DNA from: Aurifilum marmelostoma
Taxonomy: Eukaryota > Ascomycota > Sordariomycetes > Diaporthales > Cryphonectriaceae
Assembly (NCBI GenBank): GCA_027559495.1
Contig: JAMXSV010000024.1
Location: 558,001-622,000 of the forward strand
Reading direction: 5' to 3'
DNA length: 64,000 nucleotides
Part shown: piece after piece, positions 1-11,400 of the stretch
Numbering within the stretch: position 1 is the stretch's first letter
How the letters are laid out: each line of letters begins with the position of its first letter
Position numbers and translations under genes: made by a program
The notes under the pieces: generated by a model
What the model was told of the DNA's origin: nothing
Databases searched by the model: none
Seen by the model: only the letters and a program-made list of their open reading frames with translations

Positions 1-423
1 GCTGCTACGCTCACCAGCCAGGTTCTCTCGTACCTGCTGGAGCAATCCTCGCGTGAACTTCTCGAGGCCTTCAAGTCCAGGCCCAAATATAGCCTCTCAG
101 CTCTGATGCAGGCGACACTGGACGTCGAGTTCGTGGCGCAGACGCTGAGCCAGTACATGACGGAGAAATCTACAGAGATCCAGACGCAGATCTACCAGGA
201 GCTGGACTCGCGGACGGACAACGACGCCCGTGCGAGGCTGCAGAGCGAGCTGCCAGAGATGAGGAGCGTGCTGAAGAGGCTGAGAGAAGCGAGCAAGAGC
301 GAGTTTGCGTGCTTCCGCAAGCCGCGCCGTCGGGAAGCGGCTCCAGGTAACTTAGGGGCTAGGGGGGATAACAGTAGTGTCTCTACCACCAATTTGTCTG
401 TTGGTGGGTTCGATCCGAGGTAG
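1..423 (+). CDS. sec5: Exocyst complex component Sec5, C-terminal end (5' partial)
   Basis: Frame 1 is open from the first base and ends at the stop at 421-423, giving the last 140 residues of a protein that starts outside the window. The segment is helical and charged, with the stretch LMQATLDVEFVAQTLSQY followed by IYQELDSRTDNDARARLQ and SEFACFRKP. I recognise this as the conserved extreme C-terminus of fungal Sec5, a subunit of the octameric exocyst that tethers secretory vesicles at growing tips. The last 35 or so residues after the KPRRR cluster are low-complexity and probably not conserved. No intron is evident in the visible part. The family call rests on remembered conservation of the tail and not on a search, so another exocyst-like helical protein is the main alternative. 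Confidence 0.7.
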   Translation, partial: AATLTSQVLSYLLEQSSRELLEAFKSRPKYSLSALMQATLDVEFVAQTLSQYMTEKSTEIQTQIYQELDSRTDNDARARLQSELPEMRSVLKRLREASKSEFACFRKPRRREAAPGNLGARGDNSSVSTTNLSVGGFDPR

Positions 424-1549
424 TTGTGACTGTTACCAAGACGGGTTCAGGACACAGGTGAACATGGGATAATGTGAAGATGCCAGTCAGCCGTATTGAT
501 TCGCTATCTTACTTTTGGTTCTTTTTCTCTATTTGATACACAGTGCTTAAGCTGCCGGGTGAGTGTGCCTTCTGCTGATCAGTACAACAAGGTACTAAGG
601 GCTCTGTAGCAACAATTTCTGCCGGCCGAATCCAGAAGTACCACGTAGCAGTGGACAAATAGCTCACCAGCCCTTGACAACACAACAGTGGACCTCAGGA
701 CTGCCCAAAAGGTACATCCGGCCACCAATATGAAACCTTGGGTGTGGACTTGACTTTGGCATTTATTCAATTCTTGTTCTTTCTCTTATATCTCTCCTGG
801 ATAATTAGGTCAGCCTGAACAAGTCAAGGATACTCGGACTGGTATAATGCTCCTGGATTCATACATGTGAGACCCTGTGCAAGTCTTTCTTTTAGTGCAT
901 CTAAGTCCTGGTTTTCGCAACGAAATTCATCTGCAGGAGCACAAGCTGTATGACGAGGACAAGAAAAAGCTCTTATGTTGGACAACACGAGCCTCATGAT
1001 CCCATAGAAGAACAGCAGCTGTGTAGAGAGAGAGAGAGGGGTTCTCATTATCAGAAAGTCGACCAAGCAGCTAGTCCAAACATGCACCAACCACAGTCGC
1101 TAAGGTAATCGATGAACAGGGGCGAGGATCTTTTGGCCCTCCCTCCCCCTCCACCACAGCTTGTCAGGGCCCCCCTCCAGCCAGAAAGAAGCCTTGGCCC
1201 CATACCTCCTCGCGTCCCGTCCCGCGCCCATTCCAAGTCAGGCCTACTCGAGTTTCTTCTTTTCATACCGCCTTTCCAAGTCCCTGCAGTGAGATCCACA
1301 TCCTGGAAAAGGCGGTGTCGTTTACGCCGGCAGATTTTTTCCCTCCGCCATCGCATCGCCATCGCATCGGTATCGCATATACCCTTATGAAGGGTCCCAT
1401 CTGCGAGAGAGTGTGTGCAAGAGAGAATAATTAGCCCTTGCGAGGCTTCAGAGGGGGGCTCAGCAAGCCTACCCTCCCTCCCCCTCCCCCTCACCCAGGC
1501 GTGGGAAGAGTCCAGCTGCCATTCTGGTGGCAGTCAGAACCATTTCACG
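424..1549. other. Intergenic: sec5 3' region and promoter/5' UTR of the zinc-finger gene
   Basis: No supportable gene. The right half is pyrimidine-rich and ends in a C-run block at 1472-1496 that could form a G-quadruplex on the minus strand, about 55 bases before the next start codon. Short ORFs here lack family features. Confidence 0.7.
1472..1496 (-). promoter_or_regulatory. Putative G-quadruplex motif in the leader of the BED/Zn2Cys6 gene
   Basis: Five C runs of 3-5 bases separated by one or two bases on the plus strand give a canonical G3+N1-7 pattern on the minus strand. It lies about 55 bp upstream of the ATG at 1550, so it is either promoter or 5' UTR. Formation in vivo is unknown. 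Confidence 0.4.
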
Positions 1550-4409
1550 ATGGGCCGCTTGCAGCATCCAGTCATCAAGCAGTTCTTCGACCGAGGAGAG
1601 AAACTCAAGGACAATTCCAACCGGTAAGTCCAGTCTAGCCCGAATCCACTTGCGCGCTCTTTGCGCGAAATCAAAATCACAATTTGTGCTTTATCCTCCC
1701 CTCCCTTTCGTTTTCTCTCTTCAAATTGTCGGGATGAAAGCGCATGTCACCTACATTCGCTGTCCGCTCATCACGTGGCAGACACGTATCGATATGTCAC
1801 TCGCAGCTGACCCATGTCGTGTAGCTATGTTCACAGCTGCAAGCTCTGCGGCGAGGTCTTTAAGAAGGGCCGGGTCGAGAGCCTGAGAAAGCATATCACT
1901 AAGAAGTGTACCATGATCTCTTCTCAGGAACGCATCGATGCTGCCCTTCGCTTTGCCGATATTGACCCTCAGCGCCCGGAATCCTCTCGACAGGCCAAGC
2001 AGCAGTCCCGTCAGGCCCAGCAGGGCCAGCAGCAGCAACAGCAGCAGTTCCAGCTCCAGCAGCAGCAGCAGCAGCAGCAGCAGGTACCTGCAGGGATGGG
2101 CCCCCTGAACCTTGATATGCTGCAGCACCAGCAGAGCTGGACCCGCCTGGAGGCTCTTGCAGAGGTCTCCCGCCGCATGGACCGTGACGATCGCGAGTTT
2201 GGAGAGGACGATAATCCGGCTCAACAACACAACCAGATGCCCGCTGCTGATCATTTGTCTGATGGTCTCATGTTGACTTCGTCGTCTGGGCCTACAACTG
2301 CACCTGTTGGGTCCAACTCTTTCCAGATCCACGATCAGTTTGCCTTTTCGAGTCCCCAGTCCACACCGCAGAAGGACCAAACGCAGCTTCAGCCTCACGA
2401 TAAACAAGGTTCGTGGTCATGTCTTCTTCCTCCTTATCGCATAACTAAATTAATACCGCTCGCAGTCGCTATCGACTTTGGCAGCCCTGTCGGTATCGAT
2501 AAGCAGGCGCGACACGTTGATGAGGTTCTAGACCACATCGACAACCCCGCCATCTCAGTCGCTACTGCAGCCACAGCACGGCTGAATACTGGATCACTGG
2601 TTGATCCCACGCTTTTCGAAGACTACGATCGGAACCCCGAGGATCACCTCCGCCAAGAGCTTGCCCGAGCCATCGGAGAAGCGTCACGCGGCTCAGCCAC
2701 ACCTCCTCCAGCCTCGACTCCCCATATCGCAGCAACTGTCGGTCCATTTTTGACGGCCAACGACCCCAGCACGGCGGAAAGACACACGCCAGTTCAGATG
2801 GAGGCGCACACCGAATTTGGCAGCGCACCAGCAGTAGATGACGGCCACTTTGGCTCAGCAGGACCCCAGGAGAACCACTCGCCAGCTGCTCACAATCAGC
2901 AGCCAGACCTCTCTACTACGGGCCACCATTCTGGACATGCACAACTGCCTTGGGGTGAGTATACATTCGGCGCGGGCACGAACGAGCCAGCAAGACTCCC
3001 TGATATACGACCCATGTTGGGAGAACCATCACGTTCCGTCTTCCGCGTTGATCGAAACGGCGGCAAAGGACGACACGCACGAGCACGCTTTTCTGAGCCC
3101 CGTAGGAGGGAGGTCCAGAATATAAGAAAGATTGGAGCCTGCATTCGCTGCCGGATCTTGAGGAAGACGTGCTCAGATGACACACCTTGTCTGACCTGTC
3201 GCAAGGTCCTGGCCCCTCGCGTTTGGCGCTCTGGCTGCATTCGCACCAAAATTACCGAGAAGATAGACTTGTTCAATGCTCGCCTTCACGAGAATCACCG
3301 AAAAGCCGAGGTCGATGCCTGCAAGACCAAGTGGAACACCAAGTATCCCATCGTTGTTCTGGAGGCCACTCATTCAGAAGCTGGCACTGTCCTCGGCTGC
3401 GAGGCACTCCTCGGCACAGATCCCGGCGCGATCTATGATCCCACGCTCAGCAGGGAGTACCAAACCGTTTTCCCAAAGGTCGTCATGATCGACCCCAACG
3501 ATGATCTCCCCGACAGGATGCAGACCTATATCAGCGAGATACTGCCAGAGCTCATCCGGAAGGAGGAATCCGTCTTTTCGCGCATCACTCTTGAGACAGC
3601 TCACGACCTTGCTAATAGGAGGCATGCACCGGAGCGGAACCTAAAACTAGCCCTCGAGCTCTGGGCATGTATCGAGGTAATTGATCGGGAGACGAGCTGG
3701 AAGTTCAACGTTCAGCCCTCTACTGAGGTCCGACACGCGGTTGATGGGCCTATCACGAGAGAGACAGACGAGGACGTCTACAAGATGCTTGGGCTGCAGC
3801 TTACAGCGGCGGCCGAGCAGGGAGCCGAACTTGCGAGCAAGGAGCTTCTCAGACACCTGCAGCGCGATCTCCAGGATGGCCGTGCGACTATCGACGAGAA
3901 TATGTTTTTCGCGGTATTGCTACTGCTTATCAGCGTGGAGAAGGCTATCTGGGCGTTCAAGGTCTGGGAGCAGATCTCTGAGATCCACCACGGCTGGCCG
4001 CACCCAAGCAAGCAGCCGAGCTACTTCATTGGCCAAGGTGACCAGATCGCTGAATTGTTGCGCATGCTTTTGCAGATCCGCAAGGCCATGCCCAAGGTGG
4101 AGGTACGGGAGCGTGACGGCGTGCTCGTGGTCGAGGATTATGGTTCCATCTACTCCTCGTACTTTGACCGAGTCAAGCTGAAAGGCAAGTAAACCCCCGG
4201 TCCTGGAAGATTTGGGATTAGTGTATAATGAGAGGTGCTGACTTGTTCGCCTCTGCTCCAGCTGCCAATGTCATCAAGCGCCGACAGGATCCTCCTTTCA
4301 GGCCCACAAACTCACGAAGCCTAGAGCTGCATTTCTGCTCGACGATCCTCCTCCCGGAGCACCTGTTACCTTCACAAGAACAGCCAGAGTCTTCGGTCCA
4401 GACCTCTGA
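1550..4409 (+). CDS. BED-type zinc finger plus Zn2Cys6 transcription factor
   Basis: Probable DNA-binding regulator. Exons: 1550-1623, 1825-2408, 2466-4188 and probably 4262-4409. Splicing the first intron joins MGRLQHPVIKQFFDRGEKLK to a finger with CKLCGEVF and HITKKC, a BED-like C-x2-C...H-x4-C site at residues about 28-60. A CAG-encoded polyGln tract follows (about residues 90-112). Near residues 445-477 is a Zn2Cys6 cluster spaced CX2CX6CX5CX2CX12C; the long last loop with VWRSGCIRTKI is, as I recall, typical of a fungal subfamily. The rest of the C-terminal half is helical and unassigned. The second intron (57 bp) is frame-preserving. The last intron has GTAAAC, a CTGAC branch and CAG; spliced it gives 842 residues, while unspliced the frame stops at 4190-4192 (794 residues). 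Target genes cannot be inferred. Confidence 0.75.
2028..2083 (+). repeat. CAG/CAA trinucleotide tract encoding polyglutamine
   Basis: Near-continuous CAG with occasional CAA, TTC and CTC codons, including eight uninterrupted CAG units at the right end. It lies in frame in the zinc-finger gene and encodes a glutamine-rich region, a common activation-type and length-variable feature of transcription factors. Confidence 0.9.
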
Positions 4410-5687
4410 CGATCAGGTCTCGGCTGTCGACCCTGCTACCCAGCCTGCCGTTGCTGCTGAGCACACTTTTCAGCAAGATCCACAAATCAATGCACAAGGC
4501 TTTGGTCAGGATAACGGCGGCCAGGATGATCTGCAGGAGCCTCATCCTAACCCGCAAACACCCCCAGCTGCTCCTGTTGCGTCTCCATCTGCAGCATAGG
4601 ACTCTGCAGGATACGATGCATACCACTGGGATCTATAAGACCTGGCTTCTTACAAATGATAAGAATCCATGAGATGACGCCAAGAATATAATGGATAATG
4701 ACCACAACTCACAAAACCATCGGGCTTCCACCTTTCTCAGCTGCCAGCGATTCTGACTGCTGCAATTGCCTGTTTTGCCTAGAAGACATTCAGGCTTTTC
4801 TCTCATTTCTCTCCTCTTCTATGTCAAGTTTTTCAAGTATCCAGGGTTCTGATTCATTACAAAGACACGACGTAGCATCACGAGGTCCTGCAGGAAATGC
4901 ATCGATGGGTGGTTCGGAGTCTGGCATCATCTTTGATATATGAGAGGACGCATAGTCTTCCTCACGCACCAGATCAAGAAAGCGGCTGGCTTCATGAAAT
5001 GATGAGTTTGGAGCGCATGAATAATGGGTCCTCTGATTTCGACGCAGAGATGGGTTGCAGCATTCTCAACTATGAGCAGGACATCAAACATCAACTCTTG
5101 CTTTCACATGCCCGGGACAAAAGAACGGTTCGGTCTTAATGGATTCTATGAACCACGGGGAAAATGTGGAAGGGATTAATAGATAGAATACCCCATGGCT
5201 GCCGTCACAACGGGGAATGCAGATACGTTAAGTAGTGCAAGTATTGGCGAGAGACTATTACGCATGTGCAAACATATGTGATGGTCGTATATGTTTGAAG
5301 AGTTTGTTGATTGGAGAGGTTCAAAGGTTTCTGAAATCCCTCGTATAATCTCGCTTACAACGCAAAGAAGCAAAATGCTACGCGACAGCAAGATAATGGT
5401 CGATATTGTGCTAGGCGCCGTGAAACGCCAGGTCATGCATTGTTACCAAGTGAAACGGTTCTATAAGAAACAAGAGAAAGACAGAACAAAACAAAGCACC
5501 CTTCCCACCTGCTCGCGCGCAAGAAAACCCCGATATAAAAAAATACCACAGAATATATAGGGGTATCATTTCAAGGCTCATATAATAAGTGTGCTTGCTT
5601 GATTGCCGTAATTCCACTCAACCCAAAGACAAAAAGATGCCGTCATGCCGAAAAGCACTTGCTTGCTCTCTATCATGTTTCCCCCCC
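4410..5687. other. Intergenic region between convergent genes
   Basis: Up to 4599 there is an open frame (from 4261, in a frame different from the spliced exon) rich in Gln, Pro, Ala and Asp; it may be an alternative C-terminal exon of the upstream regulator. From 4600 to 5687 the DNA is more AT-rich and I see no gene. Confidence 0.5.
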
Positions 5688-7731
5688 CTACCGTCCCCAT
5701 ACGTTCCTAAACTCGTCGGAACCGTCGATGGCTCCGATCGGGGTCGTGACTGCCGATGGGCTCTCACGCTCCTCGTGCGCCTCGTCCCACGCTTTCGAGC
5801 CTTCTACCAGCGGCCCTTCGTTCTCGACATTTCTGACCCGACCGTCGTAGCCCGTGTGCTGAGCTGCCTCAAGATACTCCTCCGTCAGGGTGTTGTAGTC
5901 TTCATTTGCAGTTCCAAAGCCTGATGGGCCCGCGTCTTCCTCGTGGGGTAGAGGTGGTGGGGGTTTCGATGTGTGTTGGGAGTGATGACTCTGAGTCTTG
6001 TCATGGGCTGACGGTCTTTGGCTCGAGCCGGAGGAGTTTGGTGAGTCTTTGCCTTTGCCTTTCCTCTTCGTTTTGGATTTTACTAAGTCAGTGCTGGGCG
6101 TCCTTGCTCTCGGGGTTGGGCGCGCGGTTGAGGGAGACGATGAGGACGACCGGGGCTCGATACCAGGCAATCGAGCAAAGCTGGGTTGTGGTGTGATCCA
6201 CATATCCCGATAGGGTTTGTTGGCGGTCAAAACTGGGTACTATAGCCAGATTCAATAAGATGTTTCTGCGTGGAAGGCAGGGTCAGATACTGGGGGACGA
6301 CTTACGTTCCAGTCACCAAACTCGAGCTTCTTCGCCTTCCGATAAAGATTCTCCATCTCGTCATCCAGTGTAGGATCGTCATCCAGCGCACCATGTGTCA
6401 TCTGCGCCCTGTCCCGACTCGATTCGCCGCGCAGCAGGGAGGTGCCCTCATTGATCTCATTGGGGCTCGGCAGCCAGTACTTGCCCTTGCCGCCCCTCTC
6501 GTACCGCATACCTGCCTTCAGCCTCGCCAGTCTCGACTTGGAGTCCTCGTGAGCCATGACCCTGTCGCTCGCATCAAAGTACCGATATTTGTATTTGTCT
6601 CCGCTAAAAGTCTCCTTCGAATCCTCGATCAAATCCCGGGGGCCGAACGCGTCCCGACAGGCATACCAGACCGGCATCCGGGCGGCAGAGAGACTATTGT
6701 CCGCAAAATCGTGCCAAGAGAAGGCATACCAGTGCGCCACGGCGAAAATGGGCATCTCGAGGCAGATCAGGGCGTCCTGGATCGCCGCCGCCAGGTTGTC
6801 CGGCGTGTAGCCCGTGACGTCGTCGGGGATCGCGCCCAGCCAGACCAGAATGGATAGGGCAAAGCCCTGCCAGTAGGACGCGAAGATGATGAGCTTGATG
6901 CATAAGAACTTGGGCACAGGCCGGAAGGGCTTGAGGTCGTCGTGCATGCACACCCAAAAGAGTCCTAGCGAGTACAGGCTAACTGTCACGCTGATGTTGT
7001 AGATGAGCCCGCTCCAAAAGTAGCCCGAGCTTACACCGATGTACCCCTCCTGATATGTTCCCGTCGCCTTCATGACAATGGCAGAGATACCCAGAATGGG
7101 CTTCAACCAGGCGTATTGTAGAATGCCACGCTTGATTGCTAGGAAGGTGTACGGATCGGAGATATCGACACGGGAGAGGACGTGGTTCAGGGGCCACAGG
7201 TGATTGACGGGGGCGCGGCCATGGGTGAGAATGATGAGAGACCGCTCGCCGCCGAGGTAGTTGATCAGGAGCTGGAAGAAGGTGTAGATGGTAAAGGCTT
7301 CGTAGATGTCGCGTATTGGGTCGACAAACTGTGCAGCCTTAAAGGAGACTAGACTGATCCACGAGGATATCGAGTAGATAGGCACCCTGAGAGTTGAGAA
7401 CTGTATCAGATCATTGCTTCGCGACATAAATCGATGTTTCTTGGACTTACATGAGCAATATGCGTACGACATATCGCTGCAATAGCGGTTTCCTATAGTT
7501 CTTGCTAGAGGCGCATTAGCGGAGCGATCGAGACAGTGGAGTAAGTCGGATTTCGACGTACGTTTGGAGCCATATCGATCTATGGAAGAATCTATTAGTT
7601 ATTTTGTACACAAGAAGCACATAAAGACTTCACGAGACATACATGAGAGACACGATGGTCGCTGATAAGGACGCGACGCCAGCAACCACCGTGGTGGCGT
7701 AGGTGAGCTTCTGGCCGGTGCCTCCAGACAT
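5688..7731 (-). CDS. DUF300 / organic solute transporter alpha (TMEM184-like) membrane protein
   Basis: Five exons: 7731-7643, 7579-7562 (only 18 nt), 7504-7451, 7386-6306 and 6239-5688, total 597 residues. Spliced exons give the family signature KNYRKPLLQRYVVRILLM then VPIYSISSWISLVS, later DIYEAFTIYTFFQLLINYLG and GGERSLIILTHGR. About seven hydrophobic segments fill residues 10-300; the C-terminal 250 residues are polar, acidic and Ser/Pro-rich. The family includes Schizosaccharomyces pombe Hfl1, a vacuolar-membrane Atg8-binding protein, and animal Ost-alpha/TMEM184; transport of a particular solute is not shown. The start ATG at 7731 is followed directly by a hydrophobic first segment, as in relatives. 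It is divergent from csf1, sharing a promoter interval of about 670 bp. Confidence 0.88.
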
Positions 7732-8405
7732 GGCCGCGCGCGTCAAACGGTACAGTACGAGAGAAAGAGGTACAGAGACAAGAGGACAATGCCCTACAGG
7801 TACAAGGTCATCATCCTCGGAGCTGTGGTGGTGGGTTTGGAGGTGGTCTGGCGGTGATCATGTGCGGCACGTGGCGAGCGTAAGGAGGAGTGACGACGAC
7901 TACAAAACAATATGGGAGAGGCACATGCTTCATCGTTGGGGAAGCAGGGAAGTGTGCTGTACTATAGCACAGGGCCAGACCCCACTGTCTGGGTTGAGGT
8001 TGGGGTAGCGTGTACAGAGTAGTTCGCTGTACAAAGTAGTGGCAGGAGTGGCCCCAGGGTGTCCAGCAGGGCTGCAGGGGTGTCTGCCAGCGCTGAATGA
8101 CGTGGGGCCAGTGCATGCTGAGCTACTGCAGACACCCCTGCGCAAATGTCATCTAATGTTGTACCTCCCAAACTCCTGAGCCAATGCTTCGTACCACATT
8201 GGAATGACAGTAACAACACACAGTACAGCTCAGGTTTGCTCCGGTTGCCAGCCACCCCATCTCGGACGACGGATCTCACAATTGAACCTAGAATGGCATG
8301 ATCCGAGGGCATGGCGATGGTAGTCAGCTGTACGGGAGCAGTTGACAGATCACGGGGAGTGTGGAGTGCCACCACTGGCTGAGGACGACGAAGACGATCG
8401 CTACG
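7732..8405. other. Divergent promoter interval (DUF300 gene / csf1)
   Basis: No coding potential beyond shadows. It contains a near-tandem pair of the 13-mer TGTACARRGTAGT at 8011-8023 and 8028-8040, discussed as a finding. Confidence 0.6.
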
Positions 8406-11400
8406 ATGGACCCAAGCCCAGTCGAAAAGAGTCCCTATGCCAACTCTGGTCTCAGCGGGTATGTTGAGAACCCTCTGAAGGAGTGAATTTGCTTCTTTCG
8501 TGCGCTAACACTGTCCCTCCTCAGAGTATTCCTCGGCTACTGCATCATCGCGCTCGTCCTGTCCGTCTTCTTCCTCGCCTACTTCAACAGAGTATTCGCA
8601 TCTCTGATTTCCCTGGCCATCCGAGCATACACCTGGAGAGCGTACGGTATATACCTCGACATACAGGCCCTACAGATTTCCCTGCTTGGCGGACGAGTCT
8701 TCTTCACCCGGCTACGGTACCATGGCAATAATGAGACTATACTCATCCAGAAGGGCTACATTACTTGGTCGTACTGGCAGTGGAGGGTACGGGACGTCGG
8801 CATCGCCAATGAAAAGGACACCGTAAAGGCTCAGACAGATGGCAAGGACAACAGGAAGGCGAAACTCCCCTGTCGGGTCAACGTCGTTGTGTCGGGTCTT
8901 GAGTGGTTCGTCTACAATCGCAGTGCGGCATATGACTCTGTCCTCGAGGGTATGCTCAGCGATGCCACGGACGCCCCGACCGCTGCAAATGATGGCGAGG
9001 ATGACAGCCATGCCAAGTTGAGAAGACGTACGGCGAGGACGACGAAGGAAGCTCTGGCTGATAGTTCAAGTCGCAACCAGGCCCCAGCTAATGGGCCTCC
9101 TGGCGCAGACAGCAGTGATATTGGGTCCGCGAAGCAGCACCTAACTTGGCAGAGTACTGTTCTCGAAGCCAATGACGCTACTCAGCGTGAGAACCGCTCT
9201 TCGGAGGAGGAGCTACCCTTATTGCTGCAGTTCTTTCCGATCCACCTGCAGTGCACCAAGGCTGCCTTGGTGATGGGCAACGAGAACACCAAATCCACCA
9301 TGATCGTCAAAGCTAAAGGCTTGACTGGCGAAATTGATGCCGTGGCTACAAGTACGCCCGACCCATATCGGCAGCTTTACAAAATCAAACTGGATTCTCC
9401 TGTCATCGAAATGAGGGATAATGAGGATTACAGGGAGGATCAGGTTGAAAGAGCATTACGAGAGAGACAGGTAGCACAGGATTCCGAGCCGTTGCCGCGA
9501 CGCTCTTTATTCCGCAGATATCGCCGCAAGGCGTTGAATCAACTGCGAGATCTGGTACCCTTTTGGAGGTCTTCTGTTGAATCTTTCTCCTTGGGTGATA
9601 GAACCCCTATCGCAACTTCAGATCGACAACGACCGGGGTCCGACCACTGGCAAGGGCTCACGAGATATCTGGATGACCTCGAGAAGAACGAGCATTTGCG
9701 TTGGGCTTCTGTCGAGTATGCAGCGGAAAACACGATACTCGATACTCCAGAGGCTACCATTACGATCTACTGGGATACACCTGGCCTGGTGGCACCTCGG
9801 AGATCGAACACTTTCGAGAACCCAGAAGAGGCAGATCGGGTGAGAAATATCAATGGGGACCAGCCACCGGCCTGGGGAATCAATATATCGATCAAGGGAG
9901 GGTCGGTAAATTATGGACCGTGGGCGGACCGTCATCGAGCAGAACTTCAGCGCGTCTTCTTTCCTGGGCTATGCAAAGACTCGCAACCAGCGAGACCCCC
10001 TTCCCACCGGGGCCAGTCGGGTGCCTACTCAGTTCCAGCTATATGTGGAACTTGACGACGAGGTGACACTGCGAGTGCCGATCAGAGAAGAGTCAAAGAA
10101 CTGGAGGTTCAGAGGCAAAGAACCACCTTACAAGACCGAAAAAGTTCATGACAATCGAAGAACCAAGAATCGCTCGAAACAAAAGGAACAGGCTCCAGCA
10201 GGTGGCTCCGAACGCCAATATGGTTGGCTCGACGTCAAGATCGCAAAAAATGCCACAGTATCCTACCACATGGACATGTTTGCGGGTCCCAATGGTTTTT
10301 CGAGTTCTCTCAATCTCGACTTTCCCAAGACGGAGATATTAAGCAGCATCAATCATGAACTTTTGTGGAAGTCCGGCAAGCAACGCATCTCTTGTGAGCT
10401 ACCCACTCCCCTGAAGTGGAATGCCTTGCGACAGTGGAGGTTCGATATAGATACAGAGGAACTTGATCTTTTCATACTCCGAGATCACGTTTTCCTACTC
10501 ACGGACCTTGTGAACGACTGGTCAAGCGGTCCGCCTGCTGAATACCTCGTCTTCACGCCTTTCAAGTACTCACTTGACCTACACTTTCGGAATTTGAACC
10601 TCTACCTCAATGTCAACGATGGCAATATCATCAACAAACCGACCGACTTCGAAGACAACACATACATCACCATCAAGAGTCCTCTTCTGGATGCAAGTAC
10701 CTGCATCGCGATTGATAAGTACAGGCCGCCAAAGAACATGATCCCCTTCGAAATCAAGGCTGAGGAGGCATTCATCGACCTCCATGTGCCTCCCTGGAAC
10801 ACCCAAGGTAGTTTCCTCAAGTCCATGTCCATCGGCCACCTGGAGAACCTGGCTGTGGATGGCGAGTACCATTACAACGCCATCACCTCTGCAGCGACGA
10901 CAGACACACTATTGCTCAACATCAACGGACAGTCGCCGGTAGTCCACCTATATGGTTTTGTGATCAGGTACTTCCTCAAATTGAAAGACAACTATTTCGG
11001 AGACGATGTCCATTTCAAGACACTTGACGAACACCAAGACATGTTGAGATTGAAGGAGACAGATCCCGAGGCCGAGCTCCAAGCAAGACCACCTCCCAAG
11101 AAATCCAACGACATGGACGTTGTTCTCAGTGTGAGAGCAGACGACCCCAAAGTTTTTCTGCCTGCCAACCTCTACTCCGCGGAGCGAAATGTGCAGATCG
11201 ATGCGTCAAGTCTCACTATAGATCTCCGTTTCACAAACTATTACATGGACCTGGACCTCGTCCTCAGCCCAGCACACTTGGCTCTAGGACATGGAGATAC
11301 GGGAACCACAACTCCTTTAAGCACAAGTTCCACGACCGAATTGTTCATAGACGGGGTCAATGTGTACGGCCACCGCGTCTTCGGTTTGCCGCCTACTGAA

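Noticed and set aside
400..423. tRNA B-box-like string GGTTCGATCC near the end of sec5
   Set aside because: The T-stem does not pair beyond the first base and no A box or acceptor stem is found upstream; it is coding sequence.
1751..2407. Minus-strand ORF with a poly-Leu segment
   Set aside because: Antisense of the CAG/polyGln tract of the zinc-finger gene.
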